From: Streptomyces sp. NBC_00569
Lineage (GTDB): Bacteria > Actinomycetota > Actinomycetes > Streptomycetales > Streptomycetaceae
Length of the DNA stretch: 64,000 bases
Direction of reading: 5' to 3'
Assembly: GCF_036345255.1 (NCBI RefSeq)
Contig: NZ_CP107783.1
Location: 2,232,001 to 2,296,000, forward strand
This document shows, in pieces, positions 45,114 to 54,567 of this stretch. Position 1 is the first letter of the stretch; every line of letters starts with the position of its first letter. Below the pieces are notes generated by a model that was not told where the DNA came from, searched no databases, and saw only the letters and a program-made list of their open reading frames with translations. The position numbers were made by a program, and so were the translations under genes.

Positions 45114-45917
45114 ATGGATCTGCGGGAGTCGGACACCGAGGAAACCGCCCTGCCCAATTCCGTCCTGGGCAAGGCGCAGCTGCTGCTCGGCGCGTTCGAG
45201 TCGGGTGCGGTCCGGCTGCGTCTGAGTGAGCTGAGCCGAAGGTCGGGGGTGCCGAAGGCCTCGGCGTACCGCCTCGCCCAGGAGCTGGTGCAGTGGGGAC
45301 TGCTCGACCGGCACGACGAGACGTACGAACTCGGCATGCGCCTGTTCCAGCTCGGCGAGCGCGTGCCCGCCTCCGCGGTGTTGCGTTCCGCCGCGCGGCC
45401 ACTGCTCACCGACCTGTTCGCGCGTACCCGTGCCGCGATCCACCTCGCGGTGCTCGACGAGACGCATGTGCTCTTCCTCGAGAAGATCGGCGGGGAAGCG
45501 AGCGTGCGCACGCATTCGCAACTCGGCGGCCGCCTGCCGGCGTCGTGCACGGCGACCGGGAAGCTGCTCCTCGCCCTGTCTCCTGACGGACACCGGCACG
45601 TCCGACACCTCGCTCAGGGCACGGGGACAGGGCTTGCGACGCTCACCGAGCGGTCCGTGGTGTCCACAGCCGCCCTCGGACGGCAGCTGGCAGCCGTGCG
45701 GCGGCAGGGATTCGCCCACGAGGTCGGGGAGGTCAGGGCCGGTTTCGCCAGTCTCGCCGTGCCGGTGGCGGGACCCGACGGCGTCGTGCGCGCGGCCCTG
45801 TCGGCGACCGCGCCCGTGTCCGAGGTCTCGGTGGAGCGGCTGCTGCCCGCCCTGCGGTCCACGGCGGCCGGTATCACGCGAGGGCTCACGCACTCTGCGC
45901 AACCGCGGGTCCGGTGA
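45114..45917 (+). CDS. IclR-family transcriptional regulator
   Basis: 267 residues. The wHTH is SVLGKAQLLLGAFESGAVRLRLSELSRRSGVPKASAYRLAQELVQWGLLDR and the effector domain has LGGRLPASCTATGKLLLAL. Its HTH recognition helix (VPKASAYRLAQELV) is very close to that of the IclR protein at 58400 (VAKATVHRLAQELV), so the two may share or compete for operators. It lies ahead of the fused CoA-transferase gene and is a candidate regulator of the island. Confidence 0.88.
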   Translation: MDLRESDTEETALPNSVLGKAQLLLGAFESGAVRLRLSELSRRSGVPKASAYRLAQELVQWGLLDRHDETYELGMRLFQLGERVPASAVLRSAARPLLTDLFARTRAAIHLAVLDETHVLFLEKIGGEASVRTHSQLGGRLPASCTATGKLLLALSPDGHRHVRHLAQGTGTGLATLTERSVVSTAALGRQLAAVRRQGFAHEVGEVRAGFASLAVPVAGPDGVVRAALSATAPVSEVSVERLLPALRSTAAGITRGLTHSAQPRVR

Positions 45918-45994
45918 ACGGAACACCTGCCTGGCTGCCAGGACCCGGGGAGGTGATCGTGAGGCTCCGCTCGCGATGATGGGGAGGAGCCCTG

Positions 45995-48343
45995 GTGGAA
46001 GCCGTGGCAGGAGCCTTGACAGGAGCCGGGCCGGGACGCTCGGCAGAAGCAGACCCGGCGCCGCTGCGCGTGCTCGATCTGACGGATGAACTGGCGTATC
46101 AGGGTGCGCGGCTGCTCGTGGGGATCGGCGCCGACGTCGTACGGATCGAGCCGGGCGCGGGCCTGGACCCGGCGGCTCGAACGCACTGGCACGCGGGGAA
46201 GCGCTGGGTGCCGGTGCGCGGGGCGGCCGAACTCGATGAGCTGGCGCGGGGCGCCGACATCGTTCTGGAGAGCGGACCCGTCGCGCGGTTGCGCGGGCTG
46301 CGGGAGGGCGACGGTACGTCGCGGTGGCCGCATGCCGTGCATGTGGTGGTGACGCCGTTCGGGCTCACCGGTCCGCGGCGCGACTGGGTCGGCGACGACC
46401 TCGTCCTCGCGTCGGCAGGCGGCATGACGTGGCTGGGCGGACGGTCCGGCGCGCAGCCGAAGCCGCCGCCACGCGAACAGGCGGTGCAGACGGCCGGTGC
46501 GCACGCGGCGATCGGAGCGCTGCTCGGCGTCGTGTCGGGCCGGCCCCAACTGGTCGACGTCTCCGTACAGGAGGCCGTCGCCGCCACCCTGGAGACCGCC
46601 GCCCTCACCTGGATCCACGCAGGTCGTTTCCCGGTGCGCAATGGCGGGGTGTACGAGCACGTGGCACATCGGATCTTCGCGGCGGCGGACGGGTACGTCG
46701 CCGGTGGTTACTCGGGCAGCGACCGCATGTGGACCGATCTGCTCGCGTGGATGGTGGAGCGGGGCGAGGCCGGCGACCTGACCGACGCCTGCTGGAGCGA
46801 CGCCGCCTACCGGTGGAAGGGGCGGGCCCACGTCGACGAGCTCGTACAGCGGTTCGCGGCCCGGTGGCCGGCCGCCGAACTCGCCGACGAGGCGCGGGCG
46901 CGCGCTCTGCCGTGGGCGGAGGTCGTGGCGCCGGAGCGGCTGACGGTCAACCCGCAGCTGCGCGACCGGGGCGCGCTGGTCACCGTCACCGGTGAGGGGC
47001 TGCCGGAGAGCGGGGTGGAGGACGTCGGTTTCCCGTGGGCTGCGCTGCCCCGACCGGTCGCGCTGGAGGCGGTACGGGAGGTGCCGCGGTCGGAGTCCCC
47101 GTGGCGGGAGCCGGAGCGGCGAGGGTTGCGCGGGAGGCCCAAGTCCCGTGCCCTGGAAGGGGTTCGGGTCCTCGATCTGACCTGGGTGCTCGCCGGTCCG
47201 TACGTCACGAAGCAGTTGGGCGAGCACGGTGCGGACATCGTCAAGGTCGAGTCGAAACACCGGCAGGACCCCACGCGCTTCGCCCCCTCGATGCATCTGC
47301 GGCCGGGCGCCGACCCGGACGACAGCGGCTACTTCCTCAACTTCAACCGGAACAAGCGCAGCGTCGCCCTGAACCTGCGCACCGGTGAAGGGCAACGCCT
47401 GCTCCGGGAGTTGGTGCCGCACTGCGACGTGATCGTGGAGAACTTCAGCCCCGGGGTGCTCGCCCGGTGGGGCATGGACTACGCGTCGCTGCGCGAGCTG
47501 AATCCGGACGTCGTCCTGGTGTCGATGGCGGGGGTCGGGCAGACAGGTCCCTGGCGCAAGGCCGTGACGTTCGCCGACACGCTTGCCGCGATGTCGGGTC
47601 TGTCGAGCGAGACCCGGGATCCGGGCGGCCCGCCGCAGGGCCTGACGTTCGGGCTCGGCGACATGGTCGCGGCCAATGCCGCCGTGCTCGCCACGCTCGA
47701 TCTGCTGGCGCGGGGGCGCGGCGGGCACGTGGACCTGTCCCAGTTGGAGGCGATGGCCGCGACGATGGGTCCGGCCGCGCTGGAGCCGGTGCTGGACGAG
47801 GGCCGGCCGGATCCGCGGACCGCCGAGCACCCCAACCGGTCGCCTCACGCCGTGCCGCACGGCGTGTATCCGGCGGCCGGGAACGACCGGTGGGTGGCCG
47901 TTTCCGTGACCGACGAGGCGCAGTGGAGGTCGCTCACCCGCCTCGTCGATCTCCCCTGCCAGAACGGCGACTTGGGGGCTCGCCGGGCCCGCGAGGACGC
48001 GATCGACGCGGCCCTGGCGGACTGGACGCGCGGCCATGACGCGCACAAGCTCGCCGCGCTGCTGCAGGCGGAAGGCGTCCCGGCGGCGGTCGTGGCGACC
48101 GGCCGGGATCTGGTCGAGGCCGACGAGCACCTCGACGCCCGCGGCTTCTATCCCGTACTGGACCATCCCCTGGCCGGATCCGTCCGGCACGAGGGCGTCG
48201 TGGCCCGGCTCGCGGCGACGCCCGGCGCGCTCACCGACCCGGCCCCGCTCCTCGGGCAGCACACCCGCGAGGTGCTGCACGAGGTGCTCGGCCTCGACGA
48301 CGACCGACTCGACGCGCTGGCGGCCGAAGGCGTCACCGAATGA
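45995..48343 (+). CDS. Tandem-fused CaiB/BaiF (class III) CoA-transferase
   Basis: 782 residues made of two CaiB-like domains. Residues about 22-370 form the N-half (LRVLDLTDELAYQGARLLVGIGADVVRIEP) and about 390-782 the C-half (VRVLDLTWVLAGPYVTKQLGEHGADIVKVES). The catalytic Asp of class III transferases is present in the C-half (GLGDMVAANAAVLATLDLLARGRGGHVDLS). The same place in the N-half reads TAGAHAAIGALLGVV without Asp, so only one half looks active. It should move CoA between carboxylic acids. GTG 45995 has GGGGAGGAG upstream. The next gene is an enoyl-CoA hydratase. Confidence 0.88.
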   Translation: MEAVAGALTGAGPGRSAEADPAPLRVLDLTDELAYQGARLLVGIGADVVRIEPGAGLDPAARTHWHAGKRWVPVRGAAELDELARGADIVLESGPVARLRGLREGDGTSRWPHAVHVVVTPFGLTGPRRDWVGDDLVLASAGGMTWLGGRSGAQPKPPPREQAVQTAGAHAAIGALLGVVSGRPQLVDVSVQEAVAATLETAALTWIHAGRFPVRNGGVYEHVAHRIFAAADGYVAGGYSGSDRMWTDLLAWMVERGEAGDLTDACWSDAAYRWKGRAHVDELVQRFAARWPAAELADEARARALPWAEVVAPERLTVNPQLRDRGALVTVTGEGLPESGVEDVGFPWAALPRPVALEAVREVPRSESPWREPERRGLRGRPKSRALEGVRVLDLTWVLAGPYVTKQLGEHGADIVKVESKHRQDPTRFAPSMHLRPGADPDDSGYFLNFNRNKRSVALNLRTGEGQRLLRELVPHCDVIVENFSPGVLARWGMDYASLRELNPDVVLVSMAGVGQTGPWRKAVTFADTLAAMSGLSSETRDPGGPPQGLTFGLGDMVAANAAVLATLDLLARGRGGHVDLSQLEAMAATMGPAALEPVLDEGRPDPRTAEHPNRSPHAVPHGVYPAAGNDRWVAVSVTDEAQWRSLTRLVDLPCQNGDLGARRAREDAIDAALADWTRGHDAHKLAALLQAEGVPAAVVATGRDLVEADEHLDARGFYPVLDHPLAGSVRHEGVVARLAATPGALTDPAPLLGQHTREVLHEVLGLDDDRLDALAAEGVTE

Positions 48344-48392
48344 CGCGTCCCGGCCACGGAGACGTCACCGAACGACCAAGGAGAACAGCACC

Positions 48393-49169
48393 ATGACCGC
48401 ACCCTCCGTACTCGACGTGACCCGCGACGGTGCCGTGGCAACGATCCGGGTCGACCGGCCCAAGGCGAACGCCGTAGATCCGGCGATGATCGAGGAGTTC
48501 CTCACGGTCCTGCCGCCCCTCGCGGCCGACCCGGAGGTGCGCTGCATCGTCGTGACCGGTACCGGCCGGTTCTTCATCGCCGGGGCCGACATCGCGGTGA
48601 TGCGGGACCTGTCGGCGGAGAACCAGGCCAGGATGCGCCGCTGGATCGACGTGCAGCGGGTCATCGAGCGGGCGCCGAAGCCGGTCGTCGCGGCGATGAA
48701 CGGGCATGCGCTCGGCGGCGGCGCCGAACTGTCGCTCGCCTGCGATCTGCGGATCGTCTCCGCCGACGCCGTCTTCGGGTTCCCGGAGATCCGGCTCGGC
48801 CTGTTCCCGGGGGCCGGCGGCAGTCAGCGGCTGCCGCGACTCGTCGGACCGCACCTGGCGAAGCGCCTCATGATCGAGGGCGAACGGCTCACGGCACAGA
48901 AGGCGTTGGAGCTCGGGCTCGTGGACCTCGTGGCGGCGCCGGACGCGTTCGACGTCGTGGTCGCCGAGCGGGCCCGCGCGCTCGCCGCGCAGCCCACGGC
49001 AGCGATCGCGCTGCTCAAGCGGGTCGTGGACGAGGGCTACGGGCTACCCGTCGAGGAGGCCCTGGAGCGGGAGGAGAAGGGCGTGGCGGAACTGACCCGT
49101 ACCGCCGACGCGGCCGAAGGGCTGCAGGCGTTCCTGGACAAGCGGGACGCGGTGTTCATGGGCCGGTGA
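48393..49169 (+). CDS. Enoyl-CoA hydratase/isomerase family protein
   Basis: 258 residues, crotonase fold. FFIAGADIAVM is the oxyanion-hole strand, AAMNGHALGGGAELSLACDLRI the CoA-binding region, and FPEIRLGLFPGAGGSQRLPRLVG carries the catalytic Glu (PE-x-x-LG-x-x-PG). It hydrates or isomerises an unsaturated acyl-CoA, plausibly a cinnamoyl- or side-chain-derived CoA ester prepared by the neighbouring transferase or ligase. AAGGAG precedes ATG 48393 by 9 bases. Confidence 0.9.
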   Translation: MTAPSVLDVTRDGAVATIRVDRPKANAVDPAMIEEFLTVLPPLAADPEVRCIVVTGTGRFFIAGADIAVMRDLSAENQARMRRWIDVQRVIERAPKPVVAAMNGHALGGGAELSLACDLRIVSADAVFGFPEIRLGLFPGAGGSQRLPRLVGPHLAKRLMIEGERLTAQKALELGLVDLVAAPDAFDVVVAERARALAAQPTAAIALLKRVVDEGYGLPVEEALEREEKGVAELTRTADAAEGLQAFLDKRDAVFMGR

Positions 49170-49313
49170 GGGCGCACGGCTGCGGGGGCGGCGCGACGAA
49201 CGGGCTGCCCCCGCAGTCCCGTTGGCGGCGTGCACGCACCCTGGGCGCCCAGGCGCGGCGACGTACGTACACCTGTCCTCCGACCCCAAGCACCTGTCGC
49301 GCCGCCTTCGCCC

Positions 49314-49330
49314 GTTCCGGTCAACGGACC
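49314..49330. promoter_or_regulatory. 17-bp island motif, copy 2
   Basis: GTTCCGGTCAACGGACC, 16 of 17 positions fitting the island consensus, 42 bp ahead of the SDR start. The surrounding 200-base gap has no gene. A leaderless or weak start is likely for the SDR gene, since no binding site is visible. Confidence 0.55.
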
Positions 49331-49372
49331 GCTGCCGTTGGCTGGTTGTCCCCGCATCCGCACCCTCACCGC

Positions 49373-50158
49373 ATGACACTCACACCATCCGCCGCCGACA
49401 GGTCCCTCACCGCTGCCACCGGCCCCGTCCTCGTCACCGGCGGCACCAGCGGCATCGGTCTCGCGGTGGCCCGCGCCGTGGCCCGCGCCGGGAGGCCCGT
49501 CGTGGTGACCGGGCGCTCGGCGGAGCGTTGCCAGAACGCCGATGGGCTCCTCAAGGACATCGGCGGGGAACATCTGGCCTCCGTCGCGGACACCACGGCC
49601 CCGGACGCCCTGGCGGACGTGATCGCCCGGGCCGCCGAACGCTGGGGGCCGGTCACCGGGCTCGTCACCTCGGCGGGGCGCCTCGCGCGCGGTTCGGTCC
49701 TCGACCTGCCGATCGGCGAACTGCGCGCCGCACTGGAGACCAACGTGGTCGGCACGTGGCTGGCCCTGCGCGCCGTCCTGCCGGGCATGCTCGACGCCGG
49801 GTACGGGCGCGTCGTGACGATCGGCTCCGTGCTCGGCTCGACGGGCGCCCCCGAGCGCGCCGGATACGCCACCACCAAGGGCGCGGTCGCCGCTCTCACG
49901 CGGTCGGCCGCGCTCGAACTCGCGGGCACCGGCGTGACGGTCAACTGCGTCGCCCCAGGACCGGTCCGCAGCCCCATGAACGAGAACGACACGGACGACG
50001 ACGCCGCCGCTCAGGCAGCGTTCACCGCCAAGGTCCCGCTCGGCCGCTGGGGCCGTCCCGAGGACGTCGCCCACGCCGTCCTTCCGCTGCTCGCTCCCGG
50101 ATCCGCCTTCACGACGGGCTCCGTGGTGTACGTCGACGGCGGCTATACGGCGCAGTGA
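49373..50158 (+). CDS. Short-chain dehydrogenase/reductase (SDR)
   Basis: 261 residues, classical SDR. VLVTGGTSGIGLAVA is the TGxxxGIG cofactor motif, SAGRLARGSV the NAG-type strand, IGSVLGSTGAPERAGYATTKGAV the Ser-Tyr-Lys catalytic set, and VNCVAPGPVRSPM the usual PG motif. It is NAD(P)-dependent and could act as a cis-dihydrodiol dehydrogenase after the Rieske oxygenase, or on an alcohol of the side chain (inference). An island motif lies 42 bp upstream. Confidence 0.9.
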   Translation: MTLTPSAADRSLTAATGPVLVTGGTSGIGLAVARAVARAGRPVVVTGRSAERCQNADGLLKDIGGEHLASVADTTAPDALADVIARAAERWGPVTGLVTSAGRLARGSVLDLPIGELRAALETNVVGTWLALRAVLPGMLDAGYGRVVTIGSVLGSTGAPERAGYATTKGAVAALTRSAALELAGTGVTVNCVAPGPVRSPMNENDTDDDAAAQAAFTAKVPLGRWGRPEDVAHAVLPLLAPGSAFTTGSVVYVDGGYTAQ

Positions 50159-50179
50159 GGCAGGCCCGCTTCCGGTACG

Positions 50180-50196
50180 GGTTCGCTGAGCGGACC
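50180..50196. promoter_or_regulatory. 17-bp island motif, copy 3
   Basis: GGTTCGCTGAGCGGACC, a full match to the consensus, 74 bp ahead of the hydrolase start at 50271. Confidence 0.6.
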
Positions 50197-50270
50197 GCCC
50201 CGCTGGTCCGAGGGACAACGCGGTGATGGGCTCGGCCCCGCAGCACCCGGAAACGTACGGAAGGACTCGC

Positions 50271-51119
50271 ATGTCAGCAGCACCACAGAGCCATTACGCC
50301 GACGGCGCGGGGGTCAACTACCACTACCACGACCTGGGTTCGGGACCGGACACGGTCTTTCTGCACGGCGGCGGCCCGGGCTGCACCGCGTGGAGCGACT
50401 TCGGGCCCGTGGCCCCGCTGTTCGCGGCCGACCGGCGCTGTCTGCTCGTCGACATCCAGCAGTACGGCAAGTCGGAGAAGTCCCGCATCGAGGGGCCGAT
50501 GTGGGACCACCACGCGGCCAGGACCGTCGGCCTGCTCGACACGCTCGGCGTGGACCGCGCCGACTTCGTGTGCAACTCGTGGGGCGGCACGATCGCCCTC
50601 AACCTGGCCGCGACGTACCCGGAACGGGTCCGCTCGCTCGTCATCACCGGCAGCATGCCGGTCTTCTACGGTCCGCTCGCCCCGCTCCCCGAGAACGGCC
50701 ACCGCGGCCGCACGGCCCGCGACATCTATTACGGCGGTGAGGGCCCGACCCGCGAGAAGATGCGCCAGCTGATCACCAAGCTGGAGTGGTACGACGGCGC
50801 GAAGCTCCCCGATGAGACCCTCACCCTGCGCTACGAGCAGAGCCTCGACGAGGGCGAGCGCGCACTCGCCGCGATGTCCGACTCGCCGCGCGGCGACTGG
50901 CAGGACCTGACGGCGCAACTCGGGCGGATCCAGGCCCCCACGCTGTTCATGTGGGGCATGCAGGACGCGTTCCTCACCCCGGACTACCCGCTGATGCTGG
51001 CCCGCATGGTGCCTGGCGGGAGCCTGCACGTGATGGACCACGCCTCGCACCACCTCCAGGAGGAGCGCCCCGAGGCGTACCACTCGGTGGTCAGCGGCTT
51101 CCTCGACTCCCTCTCCTGA
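50271..51119 (+). CDS. Alpha/beta hydrolase, meta-cleavage product hydrolase type
   Basis: 282 residues. FLHGGGPGCTAWSDFGP is the oxyanion segment typical of BphD/MhpC-like C-C hydrolases, FVCNSWGGTIALNLAATYPERV the nucleophile elbow (Ser in NSWGG), and MDHASHHLQEE holds the catalytic His. It is a good candidate to hydrolyse the ring-fission product of the LigB-type dioxygenase at 57.4 kb. GGAAGGA upstream of ATG 50271 sets the start. A second hydrolase gene follows. Confidence 0.87.
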   Translation: MSAAPQSHYADGAGVNYHYHDLGSGPDTVFLHGGGPGCTAWSDFGPVAPLFAADRRCLLVDIQQYGKSEKSRIEGPMWDHHAARTVGLLDTLGVDRADFVCNSWGGTIALNLAATYPERVRSLVITGSMPVFYGPLAPLPENGHRGRTARDIYYGGEGPTREKMRQLITKLEWYDGAKLPDETLTLRYEQSLDEGERALAAMSDSPRGDWQDLTAQLGRIQAPTLFMWGMQDAFLTPDYPLMLARMVPGGSLHVMDHASHHLQEERPEAYHSVVSGFLDSLS

Positions 51120-51174
51120 CCGCCCCTTTCCCTACCTGCCCTGACCGCACCAACTCCCGGACGGAGTACGCCTC

Positions 51175-52029
51175 GTGACCATCTGGAACGAGATCAGCCC
51201 CACCCCTTTCCGCGTCGAGTACGCGGACGCCGCCGGCGTCCCCACCCGTACCCTGCGGGCCGGTGACCCGACCGCGCAGGCCGTCGTCTTCCTGCACGGC
51301 ACGAGCGGTCACCTGGAGGCGTTCGCCCGCAACATCAGCGCGCACGCCGCGTACGACCTGCACGCCGTCGACATGCTCGGCCACGGCTACACCGGCAAGC
51401 CCGACAAGCCGTACGAGATCGCGGACTACGTCACCCACCTCGTCGACTACCTGGACGCCGTCGGTGTCGGGGCCGCCCACATCGTCGGCGAGTCGCTCGG
51501 CGGCTGGGTAGGCGCGCGGGCCGCCGTCGAGCACCCGGAGCGGGTGCTCAGCCTCCAGCTGCTGTGCGCCGGCGGCACGGTCGCCAACCCGACGGTGATG
51601 GACCGCATCCGGACCTCCACCCGGAAGGCCGTGACCAGTGACGACATCGAGCTGACGCGCAAGCGCATGCGGCTGCTCATGGCGGACGACGCGGACGCCA
51701 CCGAGGAGCTGGTGGCGGCCCGGCACGCCATTTACCACACGCCGGAGTTCGTCGCGGGCGTCGACAACCTGCTCTCCCTGCAGGAGATGGAGCGCAGGCA
51801 GCGCAATCTGCTGCGCCCCGAGGAGCTCGGCCGGATCACCCAGCCGACCCTCGTGGTGTGGGGCCGGCAGAACCCGTTCGGCGAGACGCCCGAGGCGACG
51901 GCGATGCACGAGGCGATCCCGGGCTCGCGCCTTGAGCTCTTCGAGAACTGCGGGCACTGGCCGCAGCATGAGCAGGCCGAGCGCTTCAACGCCCTCAGCC
52001 TGGAGTTCATCGCCAAGGCGGCCGGCTGA
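51175..52029 (+). CDS. Alpha/beta hydrolase
   Basis: 284 residues. VVFLHGTSGHLEAFARN, then IVGESLGGWVGARAAVEHPERV (GESLGG nucleophile), and ENCGHWPQHEQAERFN with the catalytic His. The relatives are again hydrolases of aromatic ring-cleavage products and esters. The GTG start follows GGAG, and its stop overlaps the next ATG (TGATG). Two adjacent hydrolases suggest successive steps or different ring-fission products. Confidence 0.87.
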   Translation: MTIWNEISPTPFRVEYADAAGVPTRTLRAGDPTAQAVVFLHGTSGHLEAFARNISAHAAYDLHAVDMLGHGYTGKPDKPYEIADYVTHLVDYLDAVGVGAAHIVGESLGGWVGARAAVEHPERVLSLQLLCAGGTVANPTVMDRIRTSTRKAVTSDDIELTRKRMRLLMADDADATEELVAARHAIYHTPEFVAGVDNLLSLQEMERRQRNLLRPEELGRITQPTLVVWGRQNPFGETPEATAMHEAIPGSRLELFENCGHWPQHEQAERFNALSLEFIAKAAG

Positions 52030-52985
52030 TGCGGGCGGCCCGGTTCCACACGTGGGGCGCAGCGCCGGTCGTCGACGAGGTGCCCGAGCCGGTGCGCAAG
52101 GAGGGCGAGGTCCTGGTCCGGGTCGAGGCGGGCGCGGTCGCCCACCTCGATGTGACCGTTGCCTCCGGCGAGTTCGCCTTGAAGCCGAACCCGCCGTACG
52201 TCGGTGGGGTCGAGGGCGCGGGCACCGTCCTGGAGGCCGACGCGGACTCCGGCCTCGCGCCCGGTACACAGGTGGTGCTGCGGGGCGGCGGCCTCGGCAT
52301 CGTCCGCGACGGTACTTGGACGGAACGGGTCAGTGTGAAGCGCAAGGCGGTGACGCCGCTCGACGCCCCCCTCGAACCGGCCGTGGCGGCCAGCTTCTTC
52401 GTCCCCGCGACCACGGCGTACGTGGCGTTGCACGACGTCGGCAGGGTCGAGAAGGGTGAGGGGGTCGTCGTCGTCGGGGCGGCGGGCGCGGTCGGCGCGA
52501 TGGTCGCCCAGCAGGCGCTCGCGGCGGGAGCGCGGGTGACCGGAGTGGTCGGCCGCGCCGACCAGCTCGCCGACGTTCCGGAGGGTGTCGAGGCGGTGCA
52601 GCTCGGCGACACGCAGAGCCTTGAGCGCCTCGCTCAGGACCGCTCGGCCGCGCTCCTTGTCGACACCCTCGGCGGCGACGGTCTCGTCGGCCGCAGCCGG
52701 TGGGTGCGACAGGGCGGGCGCGCGGTCGTCATCGGGTACGTGGCGGGCCCGCACGTGGCACTCGACCTGCCCAGCTGGCTCCTCGACGAGGTCGCTCTTC
52801 TTCCGGTCAACATGATCCGTGCGGAGCACCGGGCACGGGAGGTCGCGGGTGATCTCGTACGCCGGCTCTCTTCCGGTGAACTCACCGTGGCGGTCGAAAA
52901 GTTCGGCCTCGAGGACATCCCGTCGGCCCTGGACGCGCTGAAGAACGGCCGCGTACGGGGGCGCGCGGTCGTCCTGCCCTCGTAG
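52029..52985 (+). CDS. MDR-family oxidoreductase (quinone oxidoreductase/zinc-free alcohol dehydrogenase type)
   Basis: 318 residues. MRAARFHTWGAAPVVDEVPEPV, PPYVGGVEGAGTV and VVVVGAAGAVGAMVAQQALAAGARVTGV are the GroES-like and Rossmann landmarks of the MDR superfamily. The zinc-binding Cys/His positions of alcohol dehydrogenases are absent, which fits a quinone or enoyl reductase. It is coupled to the preceding hydrolase and closes the plus-strand run; a terminator follows 10 bp after the stop. Confidence 0.87.
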   Translation: MRAARFHTWGAAPVVDEVPEPVRKEGEVLVRVEAGAVAHLDVTVASGEFALKPNPPYVGGVEGAGTVLEADADSGLAPGTQVVLRGGGLGIVRDGTWTERVSVKRKAVTPLDAPLEPAVAASFFVPATTAYVALHDVGRVEKGEGVVVVGAAGAVGAMVAQQALAAGARVTGVVGRADQLADVPEGVEAVQLGDTQSLERLAQDRSAALLVDTLGGDGLVGRSRWVRQGGRAVVIGYVAGPHVALDLPSWLLDEVALLPVNMIRAEHRAREVAGDLVRRLSSGELTVAVEKFGLEDIPSALDALKNGRVRGRAVVLPS

Positions 52986-52994
52986 AGCACAGGT

Positions 52995-53026
52995 GATCCC
53001 CGCGCCCGCGCGCGGGCGTGGGGATC
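52995..53026. terminator. Bidirectional hairpin between convergent genes
   Basis: 14-bp arms (GATCCCCGCGCCCG / CGGGCGTGGGGATC, one mismatch) with a 4-base loop, between the MDR gene and the minus-strand CoA ligase gene. Confidence 0.7.
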
Positions 53027-53028
53027 CC

Positions 53029-54525
53029 TCACCCGGACCGGTCCCAGGTCACAGCGGTGACACCCCGATCCCGCAGCACGCCCTTGCGCACTTTCCCGGT
53101 CTCCGTGAGCGGCAGCTCCGCCACCACATCGACGTACCGCGGCACGGCGAACCCGGGCAACTCCCGCGCACAGTGCCGCGCCAGCTCCGCCGGGTCCACG
53201 GCCGAGCCGGCCCTCGGAACGACCGCCACCATCACCTCGTCCTCCGCCAGTTCGGAGGCGACGGGGAACGCCGCGGCCTGGGCGACCGCCGGATGGGAGC
53301 GGACAGCGCTCTCCACCTCGTACGAGGAGATGTTCTCGCCGCGGCGCCGGATGCAGTCCTTGACGCGGTCGACGAAGCGGAACCAGCCGTCGGGCTCGCG
53401 GACCACCCGGTCGCCGGTCCTGCGCCATCCTCCGGACGTTTCCTCCGGTTGCCCCAAGTAGCCGGAGGCGAAGGCGAATCGGCGATCGGTACGGACCATG
53501 AGCTCACCGGGGGTCCCGTCGGGGACCGGGGTGAGCTCCGCGTCGACGGCCTGCGCGTGGAAGCCGTCACGTACCGTCCCCATGTACCCCGGCCGATACC
53601 GGTCCGGGGTGTGCCCGATGACGAGGTTGGTCTCCGTGGACCCGAACCCGTCGACGACGGCGACGCCGAACCGTTCACGGAAGGGCTCCCACAGCGGAGC
53701 AGGGGTGGCAGGCGCGAGGGTGCGCCAGGCGCGGTGCGCCCGGTCGCCCTCCCCGGGCGGCTGCGCGAGCAGCATCGGCACCATCGCGCCGAGGAGATAG
53801 ACACACGTGGCACCGGTCTGCGCCGCACGGGCCCAGTAGCGCGAGGCGGAGAACCGGCCGTCGACGACGATCTCGGCCCCCACCGTCATGGCCTGCGCGA
53901 GCGCGTTGATGGCGTTGGTGTGGAAGAGCGGCAGACAGGTGTAGAGGGTGTCGTCGGCGGTGAGGCGCAGGACGTCGGCCACGTTCCGCCCCCACCAGGC
54001 GAATTGGGCCTGCGGGCAGCGCACACCGCGCGAGGGTCCGGTGGTGCCGGAGGTGAAGAGGATCGCCGCGGTGTCGCCGGGCTCCGCCGCGCAGGGGGCC
54101 GCCGCCTGCGCCGTACCGGCCACGGGGGCGTCGTCCGCGCCGGCCACCCACACGCGGCCCGGGTATTCGGTGTCCGCCACCCGCGCCGCCAACTCGGCCG
54201 CGACATAGAGGAATCGGGGCTCGGCCTCACGCAACGCATGCCGCAGCAGCCGCCCGTGCAGGGCGGTGTTCAGCGGCACGACGACCGCGCCGAGCCAGGC
54301 GCAGCCGAGGATCAGGTCGACGAGTTCGACCCGGTTGGACAGCAGCGCGGCGACCCGGTCCCCCGGTCGGCAGCCCCGCTCCGACAGCGCACCGGCCATC
54401 GTGGCCGCGGCCGTCCGCGTCTGCGCGTAGCTACGCCGAGCGCCGTCCGCGGTGCGCAGAAAGGGCCGGTCGCCGAAGTGTTCGGCCGCGGCGTCGACGA
54501 GGCCGGGAATCGTCATGCGCTTCAT
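53029..54525 (-). CDS. AMP-forming acyl/aryl-CoA ligase
   Basis: 498 residues of the ANL superfamily. AILFTSGTTGPSRGV is the P-loop (A3), VDGFGSTETN the A5 motif, GWRRTGDRVVREPDGWFRFVDRVKDCIRRRGENISSYEVE spans A7-A8, and LTETGKVRKG carries the catalytic Lys (A10). Relatives include crotonobetaine/carnitine-CoA and caffeoyl-CoA-type ligases. It probably activates the acid side chain of the substrate. It is divergent from the Rieske oxygenase gene with three island motifs between. Confidence 0.9.
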   Translation of the reverse strand: MKRMTIPGLVDAAAEHFGDRPFLRTADGARRSYAQTRTAAATMAGALSERGCRPGDRVAALLSNRVELVDLILGCAWLGAVVVPLNTALHGRLLRHALREAEPRFLYVAAELAARVADTEYPGRVWVAGADDAPVAGTAQAAAPCAAEPGDTAAILFTSGTTGPSRGVRCPQAQFAWWGRNVADVLRLTADDTLYTCLPLFHTNAINALAQAMTVGAEIVVDGRFSASRYWARAAQTGATCVYLLGAMVPMLLAQPPGEGDRAHRAWRTLAPATPAPLWEPFRERFGVAVVDGFGSTETNLVIGHTPDRYRPGYMGTVRDGFHAQAVDAELTPVPDGTPGELMVRTDRRFAFASGYLGQPEETSGGWRRTGDRVVREPDGWFRFVDRVKDCIRRRGENISSYEVESAVRSHPAVAQAAAFPVASELAEDEVMVAVVPRAGSAVDPAELARHCARELPGFAVPRYVDVVAELPLTETGKVRKGVLRDRGVTAVTWDRSG

Positions 54526-54567
54526 GGCCGGATGCTGTCCCGCACCGGCTCCCCGATCAATCGATCC

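Noticed and set aside
45614..48280. 888-codon minus-strand frame opposite the fused CoA-transferase
   Set aside because: Low-complexity shadow; both CaiB domains lie on the plus strand.
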